The notes under the pieces are model-generated. The model did no database searches. It saw only the letters and a program-made list of their open reading frames with translations, and was not told the DNA's origin. This document shows positions 55,395 through 63,096 of a DNA stretch of 64,000 bases, piece by piece. The position numbers were made by a program, and so were the translations under genes. Location of the stretch: the NCBI RefSeq assembly GCF_019733355.1, contig NZ_JAIHLQ010000006.1, forward strand, positions 1 to 64,000, read 5' to 3'. The stretch comes from Pseudomonas baetica. Its GTDB lineage: Bacteria > Pseudomonadota > Gammaproteobacteria > Pseudomonadales > Pseudomonadaceae. Each line of letters begins with the position of its first letter. The stretch's first letter is position 1.

Positions 55395-55465
55395 TTCGGC
55401 CCGTGTGACACCTGATTTTACCCGTAGGCGTGGATTGAATCCAAGGTGAGGCTCTTAATCAGGGC

Positions 55466-56164
55466 TCACCGTTCCTCGGCGAGGATCTCATCGATCAACT
55501 CGCCTGTAAGCATTTCCATTTCCGCAACGCGCGCTTTGGTACCGGTGACGGTATCGAGCTGCTCAAGGTAGGCATTGAGGTGGCGGTATATGGCCAGCGG
55601 CTTGGGCGGTGCTGTCTCCTCTTTGTAGAAGGGGCTAGTCATCCCGAGTTCGTAGGCAAGACCGGATAGAGCAGCTATCACGACCTCTTCAGCGGCGAGT
55701 GCCCAATTCAAATCCAAGGTGCTGATGTCGACGCTATCCAGTAGGCACCCATTTGCCCGGAACATCTTGGTTAGCTTGCTGGATGTAGGAAATCTCTCAC
55801 CACGGGTATGCTCAATAGCCAGGACGTCGATGTACTCAGCAACCAGTTCTCGGTCCTGCCTCAGGCGTGTGTAGTTTATTAGTCGGCCGGCGTGGAAAAT
55901 TGCGCTAGGACCACCACTGTTGGCTTCCACGATATCACTGTCGCTGCGATTTTCTTCCAGATCGCTGTAGTTCATTTCTGTACGCAGATCGCCGAAGCAG
56001 CTGAGGTCAGGGTTTCCTGCGTCTAGCTCGGCGTCACAAGGCTCTAGAAAGACAGCCTGCAGAACGTCCATACGGCACGTGAATTGGGAGGGGAAGGTGA
56101 GCATGACCCCCTTAACGAAGACGTCGACGTTGTTAAGTACAGGGCGGGCAGTGATGAGGTCCAT
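55466..56164 (-). CDS. Hypothetical protein, 232 aa
   Basis: Starts MDLITARPVLNNVDVFVKGVMLTFPSQF behind AAGGA. Acidic, helical middle (DRELVAEYIDVLAIEHTRGERFPTSSKL) and a C-terminal coiled-coil-like end (TKARVAEMEMLTGELIDEILAEER). Not recognised. 27 bp from the promoter. Confidence 0.7.
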   Translation of the reverse strand: MDLITARPVLNNVDVFVKGVMLTFPSQFTCRMDVLQAVFLEPCDAELDAGNPDLSCFGDLRTEMNYSDLEENRSDSDIVEANSGGPSAIFHAGRLINYTRLRQDRELVAEYIDVLAIEHTRGERFPTSSKLTKMFRANGCLLDSVDISTLDLNWALAAEEVVIAALSGLAYELGMTSPFYKEETAPPKPLAIYRHLNAYLEQLDTVTGTKARVAEMEMLTGELIDEILAEER

Positions 56165-56190
56165 AATTATGTCCTTATGCGAATATGCTT

Positions 56191-56219
56191 ATGCTGCGGT
56201 AACTTTGCCAGTGCCAGAA
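56191..56219 (-). promoter_or_regulatory. Family-P promoter
   Basis: -35 TTCTGG (56214-56219), 17 bp, -10 CAGCAT (56191-56196). Confidence 0.7.
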
Positions 56220-56340
56220 GCCCATGGCAGGTAGTTAAGCTGGCCGCCAAAGCCCCACCCCCTATTACATGCCCGCTTTTGAAATGACGAAACTGGGGCA
56301 GTCAGGGAGGACGCTGAATGTATCGATATTCGGTAACAGG

Positions 56341-56352
56341 GTTTTGGGTTGC
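56341..56352 (+). promoter_or_regulatory. Second conserved 12-mer, GTTTTGGGTTGC
   Basis: Same sequence as at 5507 and 50339; 55 bp upstream of ATG 56407 on the plus strand. Likely a promoter element of a second class. Confidence 0.45.
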
Positions 56353-56406
56353 TGTACTGCTGCTGTGCTTTATGTTGGAGGTCTTCTTCAATTGCAGGAG
56401 TCACCC

Positions 56407-56835
56407 ATGCAAGTCAGTCAATTCATATGGGACCGCTTTCATCAAGTCGATGTGTTCAGCCTGGTCGAGGGTGATCAGGTCATCGTTGCAGGCAGCATGG
56501 TCACCGTAGCAGCCCCAGCTTATGAAAAGGATGGTCAAGTTCACCTGCCGGCCGCGCCAATCGAGCAAGCAGTAATTTTGGTAGACTTCTCCGATACGGC
56601 TGCAACTCGCGCCATGGATTACGTAGGGTCTTCAGTCCATGACTTCGGGGACGGTACGGCGATCATTGCCGAACTCGATGGGTCTACAGACCTGGTCTAC
56701 TCACCTCGACTGCCCAAAGCAGAGCTAGAAGCTTTCTGCCAAGAGCATCTTGAGCGATACCGGTCGTTTAACTCCCAGCACAGTGAAGCTATCGAGGAAG
56801 GTGAACCGGTTCCCATGGAGCCATGGTGGGCTTGA
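56407..56835 (+). CDS. Hypothetical protein, 142 aa
   Basis: ATG 56407 (MQVSQFIWDRFHQVDVFSLVEGDQVIV) follows AGGAG; the longer frame from 56269 lacks support. Beta-rich with a helix near the C-terminus (LPKAELEAFCQEHLERY) and an acidic tail. One of the few plus-strand genes, controlled by the second 12-mer instead of family-P. Not recognised. Confidence 0.65.
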   Translation: MQVSQFIWDRFHQVDVFSLVEGDQVIVAGSMVTVAAPAYEKDGQVHLPAAPIEQAVILVDFSDTAATRAMDYVGSSVHDFGDGTAIIAELDGSTDLVYSPRLPKAELEAFCQEHLERYRSFNSQHSEAIEEGEPVPMEPWWA

Positions 56836-56969
56836 TACGAATCATCACCCCTCGCTCTCAATGAGTTTTGATTTGAGTGAGGGAGGGGGGTTGACCCAGA
56901 TAGGGTGTTATTGGCTGATAGTACGAGATACAAGCTGGTTTCAGAGTTACGAATGCCATATGGAACGTC

Positions 56970-57413
56970 TCATTCTGGCTTCGCAGATCCCTGCGCCGCT
57001 AGTGACGCCAGCAGCTTATCTTTGGCGATCGACACAGTAGGAATTCCCGCATAAAACCGATAGATCTGATGGGTTACAGATTCGGCTTCTTCTCCGGTAT
57101 CTCCTGCACTGATGGAGAAAGAGTCACGCTCCTGCAGCGCGATATCGGTGATCGCCGAGAGTTCAGGCTTCAGCAGGAAGCCCTTGAGCAGCACTGAGCC
57201 GAACTTGGTTTGACCTTCAGGGGAAAGCCTTTGGTATCCATCCCAAACCATCGCGTACTGCCGTGCACTCATCTCAGAGTGCTGCCAGTAATAATCTGAG
57301 CTCTTAGAACCAGCCCAAATCGCGCAGCCGGTTGCCAGGATGAAGAACCAAGTGCTGGCAAAAATGGATTTCTTGGTCGCTGCAATTGGCTGTTGAGGTT
57401 GTTCGGAGAACAT
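56970..57413 (-). CDS. Membrane-anchored hypothetical protein, 147 aa
   Basis: ATG 57413 (MFSEQPQQPIAATKKS) follows AGGA; one span (IFASTWFFILATGCAIWAG) after a short N-terminus. The rest is helical, probably periplasmic, with a Ser/Gly-rich middle. 31 bp after 57445-57966; end of a five-gene run from 59554. Unknown. Confidence 0.65.
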   Translation of the reverse strand: MFSEQPQQPIAATKKSIFASTWFFILATGCAIWAGSKSSDYYWQHSEMSARQYAMVWDGYQRLSPEGQTKFGSVLLKGFLLKPELSAITDIALQERDSFSISAGDTGEEAESVTHQIYRFYAGIPTVSIAKDKLLASLAAQGSAKPE

Positions 57414-57444
57414 TTGAGTCCTGATAGGGTTTAACCGGGGGCAC

Positions 57445-57966
57445 TCAACGAGATCGAATGCCGAACGTCTGGTAAAGAAGGATGAGGCCTCGGCTGTAAC
57501 GGCGGTATTCCTCATCGGTTTCGAGGTGGTCAGCATACCCAACCCCGAACTCTCGAGTAAGCCCTTTGCGTAACACCCAATCAATGAACAGTGGTCGCAT
57601 CACCGTTTCTGCGAGTCCGCGCGTTTCATGCACCCAGCACAGTTCGGCCGCCGGCGTGACTACTTGTACCAGGGAGCCTTCACCTTGGATGTACTTTACG
57701 GCCCAAACATCTGGCGTCGTATCCATGGCAATAGAGAACCAGATATCTCCGCTGGGTTGATCACTGAGCTTCGTTAGCGAGCGTTTTCGATAGGCATTGC
57801 TGACCATGCCTTCAAACGCGAAGCCAGGCGTGAAGGTCGCACGATCAGTACCAACAATCAGGCGAGGTCCGAAATAATCCAATTGATCCCGAAGGATCTT
57901 GGACAATTCCGGGCCAAGCCGGCGCATGTAAAAAGGCTCGACGTAAACTTTAGGCTTGTCGGTCAT
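57445..57966 (-). CDS. Hypothetical protein, 173 aa
   Basis: Starts MTDKPKVYVEPFYMRRLGPELSKILRDQLDYF behind AAGGAA. Mixed alpha/beta, Arg-rich C-terminus (RRYSRGLILLYQTFGIRSR). Not recognised. In a run with 58032-58397. Confidence 0.65.
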   Translation of the reverse strand: MTDKPKVYVEPFYMRRLGPELSKILRDQLDYFGPRLIVGTDRATFTPGFAFEGMVSNAYRKRSLTKLSDQPSGDIWFSIAMDTTPDVWAVKYIQGEGSLVQVVTPAAELCWVHETRGLAETVMRPLFIDWVLRKGLTREFGVGYADHLETDEEYRRYSRGLILLYQTFGIRSR

Positions 57967-58031
57967 AGGATTCCTTAAGTAGGAATGGAGTGGTCGGGTG
58001 ACACTGCTAAGTGAGACCCAATATCACGGCA

Positions 58032-58397
58032 CTACGTGGGAACAACGGAAAGCCTGCCCAGCGCCTGGTGACGCTTCAACCGATCAGTTGTAACGGGAAC
58101 ACCATCTGCAAAGTCGCGAAAGAGGCGAGCAGCTTCTTTGTTGGCCAAGCCTGGCAGTGCGGACGCATTGGTAAGAGCAACCAAGCAAACAAGGCGGATT
58201 GCAGCATTAATCCGACTTTGCTCCGTGTCGACCTGGGATGGGTCAACCGGGAAGGGCCGGCGCGCTTGATCTATGGCCACGAGACACTGGTGAGTGGTGA
58301 TGATGGAACTAAGGTCTATATCGGTCCCCGCGAGAACCTCGGCAAGAAGCGAATTGATTTCATCAGTGCGAGGTAGGACATTTTCAACGTAGCTCAT
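58032..58397 (-). CDS. Hypothetical protein, 121 aa
   Basis: ATG 58397 (MSYVENVLPRTDEINSLLAEVLAGTDIDL) follows GGTGACC; the longer frame to 58472 begins in non-coding sequence. Helical (AAIRLVCLVALTNASALPGLANKEAARLF). The opposite strand has a long open frame that is a shadow. Unknown. Confidence 0.65.
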   Translation of the reverse strand: MSYVENVLPRTDEINSLLAEVLAGTDIDLSSIITTHQCLVAIDQARRPFPVDPSQVDTEQSRINAAIRLVCLVALTNASALPGLANKEAARLFRDFADGVPVTTDRLKRHQALGRLSVVPT

Positions 58398-58569
58398 TGG
58401 GGGGGTCACCCACTGACAGCGAGCTCCAGATAATAACCCAGGGGGAGCGCATTCCATTCCGGACGTAGGCATCGAAATTCAGCAGGCTCGTGTGACCTCA
58501 AGCCTGACCTTTTGTAATCAGGCGTTGAGAGGGATAGAGCAAATAGCCTACAGGGACTTACTTCGGGTG

Positions 58570-59052
58570 CTACCGGGGTGAGAGGGCTCGTGCCTCAGCC
58601 ACTGCTGCACGGAACTCATCCTTGCCGTCCAATCCCATAAACTCAAAAAACTCCTCCTTAGGCAGGGCATTCAGCCAGCTACGGTATTCCTCATCCGACA
58701 TGTCGTCGATCATGTCGGCTAGGCTCAGGAGCTTAGGAAGCAGGCTCTTGTAAGCGTCGTCCTCGCTCAGCTCCTCAGGCGCAGTGGGTGCTGATGTCGT
58801 CACCTCGGACTCGCCTTGTGCTGACGTTTTGCGTGATGAATATCCAAGTGCGAACTGGATGATCATCCGCTCAGCTTCCTGGAACTCATCACCCTCGACT
58901 GCGAAAGCCATGCAAATGCTGGCCAGCTCATTCATCAAGCTGCTCGGTGGTAGCTTTCCGTGCTTTCTCCAATGGAGGACATCGGCGGACAGCTGGCTTA
59001 AGTTTGCTTCCACAAAACCGCGGGCGGCCAGTCGTTGAATCTGTGCAGTCAT
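58570..59052 (-). CDS. Hypothetical protein, 160 aa
   Basis: ATG 59052 (MTAQIQRLAARGFVEANLSQLSADVLHWRKHGKL) follows GAGG. The first half is helical; the second half is acidic (ADMIDDMSDEEYRSWLNALPKEEFFEFMG). Same operon as 59081-59554. Unknown. Confidence 0.65.
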   Translation of the reverse strand: MTAQIQRLAARGFVEANLSQLSADVLHWRKHGKLPPSSLMNELASICMAFAVEGDEFQEAERMIIQFALGYSSRKTSAQGESEVTTSAPTAPEELSEDDAYKSLLPKLLSLADMIDDMSDEEYRSWLNALPKEEFFEFMGLDGKDEFRAAVAEARALSPR

Positions 59053-59080
59053 GGGTACAGGCCTCACTTAGTGATTGGGG

Positions 59081-59554
59081 TCATTCAATTGGTGCCAGGT
59101 TCACCGGGCTCAGCATGTTGTTGTGAGCATTACCAATTGTTGGGATGTATGCGACGGCGTGGCCTTCAGCATTCGTCCAGCGAAAGGCCAAGTAGAAATG
59201 GTACTCAAGAGGACTGGCAGCGCCCGGCCAGCCCGCCAAATATCCTTCAGCAGCTACATTGCCAACGTTATGACCGCCCCATGGGCGAATACCGGCGATC
59301 TGAATTGTTGTAGCGTTTCGAGCGCCTTCCATCTTCTCCCGGATCTGAGCCTTGTTGTGCGGGTGCATAGGCCTTTGGGGCATGAAACGACGAATCTGGC
59401 GGATTTCATTCCTCAGAATTTGCTTCCAGAAATAGGGGCGGTCGACCTCCAGTCGAAAATCAAGGCTGACCAGATCGCCGACCTGGAATTTCGGTGTAGG
59501 CATTGTGGCTTCAGCTGAGCTGAATGGCTGAGTTGGGGAGGTGACTCGTGTCAT
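59081..59554 (-). CDS. Hypothetical protein, 157 aa
   Basis: Starts MTRVTSPTQPFSSAEATMPTPKFQVGDLVSLDFRLEV; the KFQVGDLVSLDF strand resembles an SH3-like or KOW-type start, followed by a basic helix (QIRRFMPQRPMHPHNKAQIREKM). Leads a five-gene run on the minus strand. Not recognised. Confidence 0.65.
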   Translation of the reverse strand: MTRVTSPTQPFSSAEATMPTPKFQVGDLVSLDFRLEVDRPYFWKQILRNEIRQIRRFMPQRPMHPHNKAQIREKMEGARNATTIQIAGIRPWGGHNVGNVAAEGYLAGWPGAASPLEYHFYLAFRWTNAEGHAVAYIPTIGNAHNNMLSPVNLAPIE

Positions 59555-59584
59555 TGGTATGGCCTGGGTGCTTGTAATGTGTCA

Positions 59585-59613
59585 ATCCTAAGGGGCATAC
59601 GGCTGTGCCAGAA
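59585..59613 (-). promoter_or_regulatory. Family-P promoter of a five-gene run
   Basis: -35 TTCTGG (59608-59613), 17 bp, -10 TAGGAT (59585-59590). Likely drives 59554 to 56970. Confidence 0.7.
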
Positions 59614-59635
59614 CCCTAGGTCATGAGCAGCTGTT

Positions 59636-60208
59636 TTAATCTTGCTCGAGCAGTGGCGCGAGCAGTGCTCGATACGTTTTGGCCTCCGCCACTGACTCAA
59701 GAATGTCGGGCAAGGCTCGATGCTGCTGGCGCTTCGACGGTTCGAAGGAGGGGGATACCGTTTTCAGGAATTCTTTCACTGAGGAGATATCCAGATTCCG
59801 GTAGTACAAGAAGTCGTGAAGTTCCGGCATCTGGGCTTCGATGAACATCCGATCGAAGTGGATGCCACTCCCACACAGCGGCTCGACTTTCTTGGAAACA
59901 CCGTTCTGCCGGTAGAACTGAATCAGTTGGTGTTCCGCGGCCTTGAGGGTGGTGAAGGACTTGACCACCTCATCGAAGAGTCCGTTATTCGTATGCATGC
60001 GAGTGACAGCCTCATCACTTAGCTCGAGGACACGAACCATGGGTTGCTGGATCACGATTGAGGTACTGGCCAGCACAGTGAAGTGTTCATCAGTGACCAC
60101 TGCCCCAATTTCGAGGATACGGTGTTCGTAAACTCTACGGTCGAAGAGCTCAGTAAAGCCTGTGGTTTCCAGGTCTAGCCATGGGAGCCTGCGTTGAGAT
60201 CGGGTCAT
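59636..60208 (-). CDS. orn: Oligoribonuclease (Orn)-like DEDDh exonuclease, 190 aa
   Basis: The order of motifs matches Orn: W-L-D-L-E-T-T-G-F (DxE, Exo I), I-L-E-I-G-A-V-V-T-D, C-G-S-G-I-H-F-D-R-M-F-I (Exo II Asp), M-P-E-L-H-D-F-L-Y-Y-R-N-L-D-I-S-S-V-K-E and K-R-Q-Q-H-R-A-L-P-D-I-L-E-S (Exo III H-x4-D). Orn degrades 2- to 5-nt RNAs and pGpG. Length equals the chromosomal enzyme, but it differs by insertions. ATG 60208 follows GGAGG. A plasmid-borne Orn would affect nanoRNA and c-di-GMP turnover. Confidence 0.85.
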   Translation of the reverse strand: MTRSQRRLPWLDLETTGFTELFDRRVYEHRILEIGAVVTDEHFTVLASTSIVIQQPMVRVLELSDEAVTRMHTNNGLFDEVVKSFTTLKAAEHQLIQFYRQNGVSKKVEPLCGSGIHFDRMFIEAQMPELHDFLYYRNLDISSVKEFLKTVSPSFEPSKRQQHRALPDILESVAEAKTYRALLAPLLEQD

Positions 60209-60237
60209 TGGGTCATCCTCCATAAGTTGATGTGCCC

Positions 60238-60266
60238 ATTGTCCAGCCGGTTTGGGTGTGCCACCA
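60238..60266 (-). promoter_or_regulatory. Family-P promoter (variant -35)
   Basis: -35 TGGTGG followed by CAC (60261-60266), 17 bp, -10 GACAAT (60238-60243), leader GGGCACATCAACTT: very close to consensus downstream. Confidence 0.8.
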
Positions 60267-60284
60267 CCCAAACTAGGCTGCCAT

Positions 60285-60746
60285 TCACTCGTTAAAACTG
60301 GCCCTCGGGTCAATGCAATGCTCCGGTGGAATTCCAGCTAGAGCGCGAATGGCATCGAACTCCTGAACCGCCGCCCACGCCCCGTTACCCGGATCAATGC
60401 GCCCTGATACGTACACTGGAAAGGGGACGCGTTCGACTTCACCGTATGTCCTGGGATTGGCGAGCATTTTGGCCAACTGCGACTCGTGATCCAGATAGGC
60501 CTGCTTGTTGAATTGAGCAACCAGTTCCTCTGTAAGGATGTCAGCACCGCACGCGATCAGTCCGACCTGGCCGTTCACCAGACGCTCGAAGGCTGCCTGG
60601 TCTTGATGGTAGACATTTGGGTCGTACTGCTCATGTGTGAGGCGGATAGACAGTCGGTGCTTGGCACCGTTGCTCAGCTGTACCTGGTAATGGTGCTCAC
60701 CGCGATATGCGCTGAGGAAGTTGAAGGCAGGGGATGTGGTGCGCAT
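60285..60746 (-). CDS. Hypothetical protein, 153 aa
   Basis: Begins MRTTSPAFNFLSAYRGEHHYQVQLSNGAKHRLSIRL behind GGAG. Beta-rich start, helices (FERLVNGQVGLIACGADIL, LAKMLANPRTYG) and an acidic tail. Single gene with its own promoter. Not recognised. Confidence 0.7.
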   Translation of the reverse strand: MRTTSPAFNFLSAYRGEHHYQVQLSNGAKHRLSIRLTHEQYDPNVYHQDQAAFERLVNGQVGLIACGADILTEELVAQFNKQAYLDHESQLAKMLANPRTYGEVERVPFPVYVSGRIDPGNGAWAAVQEFDAIRALAGIPPEHCIDPRASFNE

Positions 60747-60774
60747 GGTCTGCTCCGAAGATTGATGTGGGCCA

Positions 60775-60803
60775 ATCTTCGGGTGAAACCAGGCGTGGCA
60801 GAA
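60775..60803 (-). promoter_or_regulatory. Family-P promoter
   Basis: -35 TTCTGC (60798-60803), 17 bp, -10 GAAGAT (60775-60780), leader TGGCCCACATCAATC. Confidence 0.8.
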
Positions 60804-60843
60804 CCATTGGGATACTTGTTAACGGTCTGGATGTGGCAGGGGG

Positions 60844-61464
60844 CTAATTCAATGGTGCGGCTGCCTTATAAAGGACAAATAAGCTCAGTGATATAAGAAC
60901 AAAACTGAGGAATCGAAAGACCAATACGCCGGTCTCTCTGCGCACATAGGCCCCAAACACTGGGATGTTAGTGAGCAATACTGAGCAGACTAGCATTGCA
61001 ACGCTCATTATGCAGAACTGCAAAATGCTGACATCGCCGCTAGCGAACAGTACAGGTACCAATGAAACGCTTACGAAAATCAAACACAAGTCAGCGCCAA
61101 CACTGCATACCCTGTTGAGAACGCTCAAGGTATTTTCAAAGCGCTCATTCGGCACGCCTTCAGTAGGCGCGATAGAGAAGGTCACCAAAGCCAAGATAAA
61201 GCTGCTACAAAGCATGAAGATTACAGTGCTAATACCGATTTGCTCGCTAAACACATTGTTCGCGAAGTCTGATAGCCGTGGGCTCTGAGAAATCAGAGTG
61301 ACTGCCGCTCCGAGTGCGAAATAGAAGAGGATAAACCCCATTCTCTCAAGCAAAAGAGCTTTCGTGAGACTTAGCGCCGACGCAGCAGCGCTGACGGTAA
61401 GCAGAGGTATTTCTCGGTAGCAGGTGAGCAAGGCGTGTTTGATTTTCGCGGGGAAGGTACCCAT
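60844..61464 (-). CDS. Multi-span membrane protein, 206 aa
   Basis: About six hydrophobic stretches at 18-40, 45-60, 78-100, 120-142, 148-168 and 180-202. Starts MGTFPAKIKHALLTCYREIPLL behind AGGG. No transporter motif is recognised. Its 5' region has a possible weak family-P element (61501-61529). Unknown. Confidence 0.7.
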   Translation of the reverse strand: MGTFPAKIKHALLTCYREIPLLTVSAAASALSLTKALLLERMGFILFYFALGAAVTLISQSPRLSDFANNVFSEQIGISTVIFMLCSSFILALVTFSIAPTEGVPNERFENTLSVLNRVCSVGADLCLIFVSVSLVPVLFASGDVSILQFCIMSVAMLVCSVLLTNIPVFGAYVRRETGVLVFRFLSFVLISLSLFVLYKAAAPLN

Positions 61465-61497
61465 AAATATCCCTATCTGAGTTACAGATTAAATTGG

Positions 61498-61692
61498 CTA
61501 TTGAGCCGTTGATTCAGTTGGTGCCACATTCAGTAAAAGCCCGGCCGCTAGGGCGGCCCTATGAATGTCCAGTGCAATATCCAGCTTCGATGCTGCGCTT
61601 TCAAGGCTTGTGCTTAACTGGCTGCCAGGCGCGAACACGTCACCTGAATCTGAAAGCTGGAGAGCACTCAATTTCGGGAGGGTCAGTGTAAT
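61498..61692 (-). CDS. Candidate 57-64-aa protein with a non-standard start
   Basis: A frame ending in TAG 61498 reads protein-like (SALQLSDSGDVFAPGSQLSTSLESAASKLDIAL...). It has no ATG or GTG before the core; possible starts are TTG 61671 or ATT 61692, the latter 6 bp after GGAG. Possibly real, with a rare start. Overlaps the upstream promoter of 60844-61464. Confidence 0.35.
   Translation of the reverse strand: MTLTLPKLSALQLSDSGDVFAPGSQLSTSLESAASKLDIALDIHRAALAAGLLLNVAPTESTAQ
61501..61529 (-). promoter_or_regulatory. Weak family-P candidate
   Basis: -35 ATGTGG followed by CAC (61524-61529), 17 bp, -10 GCTCAA (or 18 bp, CTCAAT). Poor hexamers, correct distance (37 bp) to the membrane-protein start. 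Confidence 0.4.
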
Positions 61693-61838
61693 CGCGGACT
61701 CCGACTCAAGTTCCTTTTTGCGTGTATTCGCTGAACAGTGTCATGTCTAGGATCTACTTCCTCAGTTGGAACTCTATTATCGCCGCCATTCGAGCATTGG
61801 CGAGCCAGAGTGGGGCTGAAAAAACATGTCTGAGCTGG

Positions 61839-61867
61839 TTCTGGCACGCGAATTTTGATGTGAGGAT
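61839..61867 (+). promoter_or_regulatory. Family-P promoter on the plus strand
   Basis: -35 TTCTGG (61839-61844), 17 bp, -10 GAGGAT (61862-61867), then GGCTACCTCAACG. The only plus-strand member; it proves the motif follows gene direction and is not a strand-specific composition effect. Confidence 0.8.
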
Positions 61868-61951
61868 GGCTACCTCAACGAATGCTGCCATCTGAAAGCG
61901 CCGGTGGTAGCGAATCAACGCAAGGCGCTTGTACCAACTGGAGATTCAAAC

Positions 61952-62260
61952 GTGGTCACTCATTACTCGCAAGACCTTGGCACCTCTTCCTGCGGTCGGA
62001 CCGGTTCAACCCTGGCCATCACCCAAGAACGTGGGCAAGTCTCCTGCAAGACGTGCCTGCGCTCGCTGGAGAAGGCAGTACCTGCAACTTTGACTGAGAG
62101 CGTGTCCGCTCCAGCACAGCAACCTCAACCTCAACCGCAGCGATCAGTGCCACGTGCCTCCCCGAAACTCACCGCTCGTGCATCCTGGGGAAATCGGCTG
62201 GCTCAGATGCCGGGTCGCAACCGCATGCCGCGTGGTAGCGCTCAACAGGTGTACATCTGA
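61952..62260 (+). CDS. Cys-rich zinc-ribbon protein, 102 aa
   Basis: Start GTG 61952 (VTHYSQDLGTSSCGRTG) follows GGAG by 8 bp; an in-frame GTG at 61904 is an alternative. C-G-R-T-G ... V-S-C-K-T-C matches the pattern of 43315-43554. Then a Gln/Pro-rich linker and a basic C-terminus (RASWGNRLAQMPGRNRMPRG). Plus-strand unit behind its own family-P promoter. Likely a nucleic-acid-binding protein; unknown. Confidence 0.6.
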   Translation: MVTHYSQDLGTSSCGRTGSTLAITQERGQVSCKTCLRSLEKAVPATLTESVSAPAQQPQPQPQRSVPRASPKLTARASWGNRLAQMPGRNRMPRGSAQQVYI

Positions 62261-62391
62261 CATCCCAATGCGGCGCTTTGAAAGGTGCCGTCCTTTGACT
62301 CACCTCTAATTCCCTTTTGCCCCTTGAGAGCGTCTCTGCCCAGATTGGCGCTCTCAAGCCCACACCTCACAACGATTTGGCTCGCCTCTCA

Positions 62392-62679
62392 TCATCCTAC
62401 AAAAATGTGCACGACTAGCGCGGTTAATAAGGTCGAGGCGATCCAAGCCAATACACCAAGGATCCATGCGGGCGGGCCTTGCTTGAAAGGGTCCCAACCC
62501 CAAGTCCAGAGTGCGACCATTGGAAGCCAATGCAGTCCTGCCTTCGGGACGTCGTGCATGTTCCCGCCGATCACAGCAGTAATTACGGCCAAAGCGAGGA
62601 GGGTGGTCACCAACCACCTTGCGCCCCTAATGGTCCGCTCAAGTGGTGGCTCTACCAGTTCAACACCCAGCAGCTTCAT
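62392..62679 (-). CDS. Small membrane protein, 95 aa
   Basis: Three hydrophobic stretches (WLVTTLLALAVITAVIGG, GLHWLPMVALWTWGW, WILGVLAWIASTLLTALVVHIFV). Start ATG 62679 (MKLLGVELVEPP) has a weak ribosome site; an upstream TTG at 62721 is possible. No family-P element. Unknown. Confidence 0.6.
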   Translation of the reverse strand: MKLLGVELVEPPLERTIRGARWLVTTLLALAVITAVIGGNMHDVPKAGLHWLPMVALWTWGWDPFKQGPPAWILGVLAWIASTLLTALVVHIFVG

Positions 62680-62837
62680 ACCGGCACTACCATGTAGATG
62701 ACTGTGGCTTGTGTGGGCCAAGTGTTAGGCTGATTCAGAATTGTGCCTTGCAATCTCATGGAAGGTCTCTATCACGATGTGAGCCCATTTATAGGCTAGA
62801 CATCGCTCAGCGCCAAACCAAAATGACAGGCTCGAAT

Positions 62838-63020
62838 TTACGCTGATCGCAGAATATGCGGGGGACCTGCGACGGAATGGAAGCCCTCCAGATACTCAGC
62901 ATGCTGCCGGGTGCCTGCCTTCAGGTTTTTGAGCGCCGATTCCTGAAGGCTGAGGCCGTCTACCCTGGCCCGCTGGCCTTCGCGGTAGGCCAACGATTTT
63001 CTATCTTGGGATCTGATCAT
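62838..63020 (-). CDS. RMF/CrpP-like small protein, 60 aa
   Basis: The middle reads Y-R-E-G-Q-R-A-R-V-D-G-L-S ... R-Q-H-A-E-Y-L-E-G-F, with the G-x2-A-x3-G spacing and closing G of ribosome modulation factor-like small proteins, but without the Cys-Pro of RMF. A resemblance only. ATG 63020 lacks a good ribosome site. Confidence 0.5.
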   Translation of the reverse strand: MIRSQDRKSLAYREGQRARVDGLSLQESALKNLKAGTRQHAEYLEGFHSVAGPPHILRSA

Positions 63021-63096
63021 GATTGACTGCTGTGTTCGGCTCTACTTTCTAGACGAAGAAGTATCGGCAGGATTTATGTCAATTTGAGGGCCGCAC

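Noticed and set aside
58011..58376. Plus-strand frame of 121 codons
   Set aside because: Shadow of 58032-58397 on the opposite strand.
1022..61867. Reading TTCTGGCAC as sigma-54 -24 boxes (TGGCAC)
   Set aside because: The -12 GC element is not at the required distance, whereas a GANNAT at 17 bp is always present.
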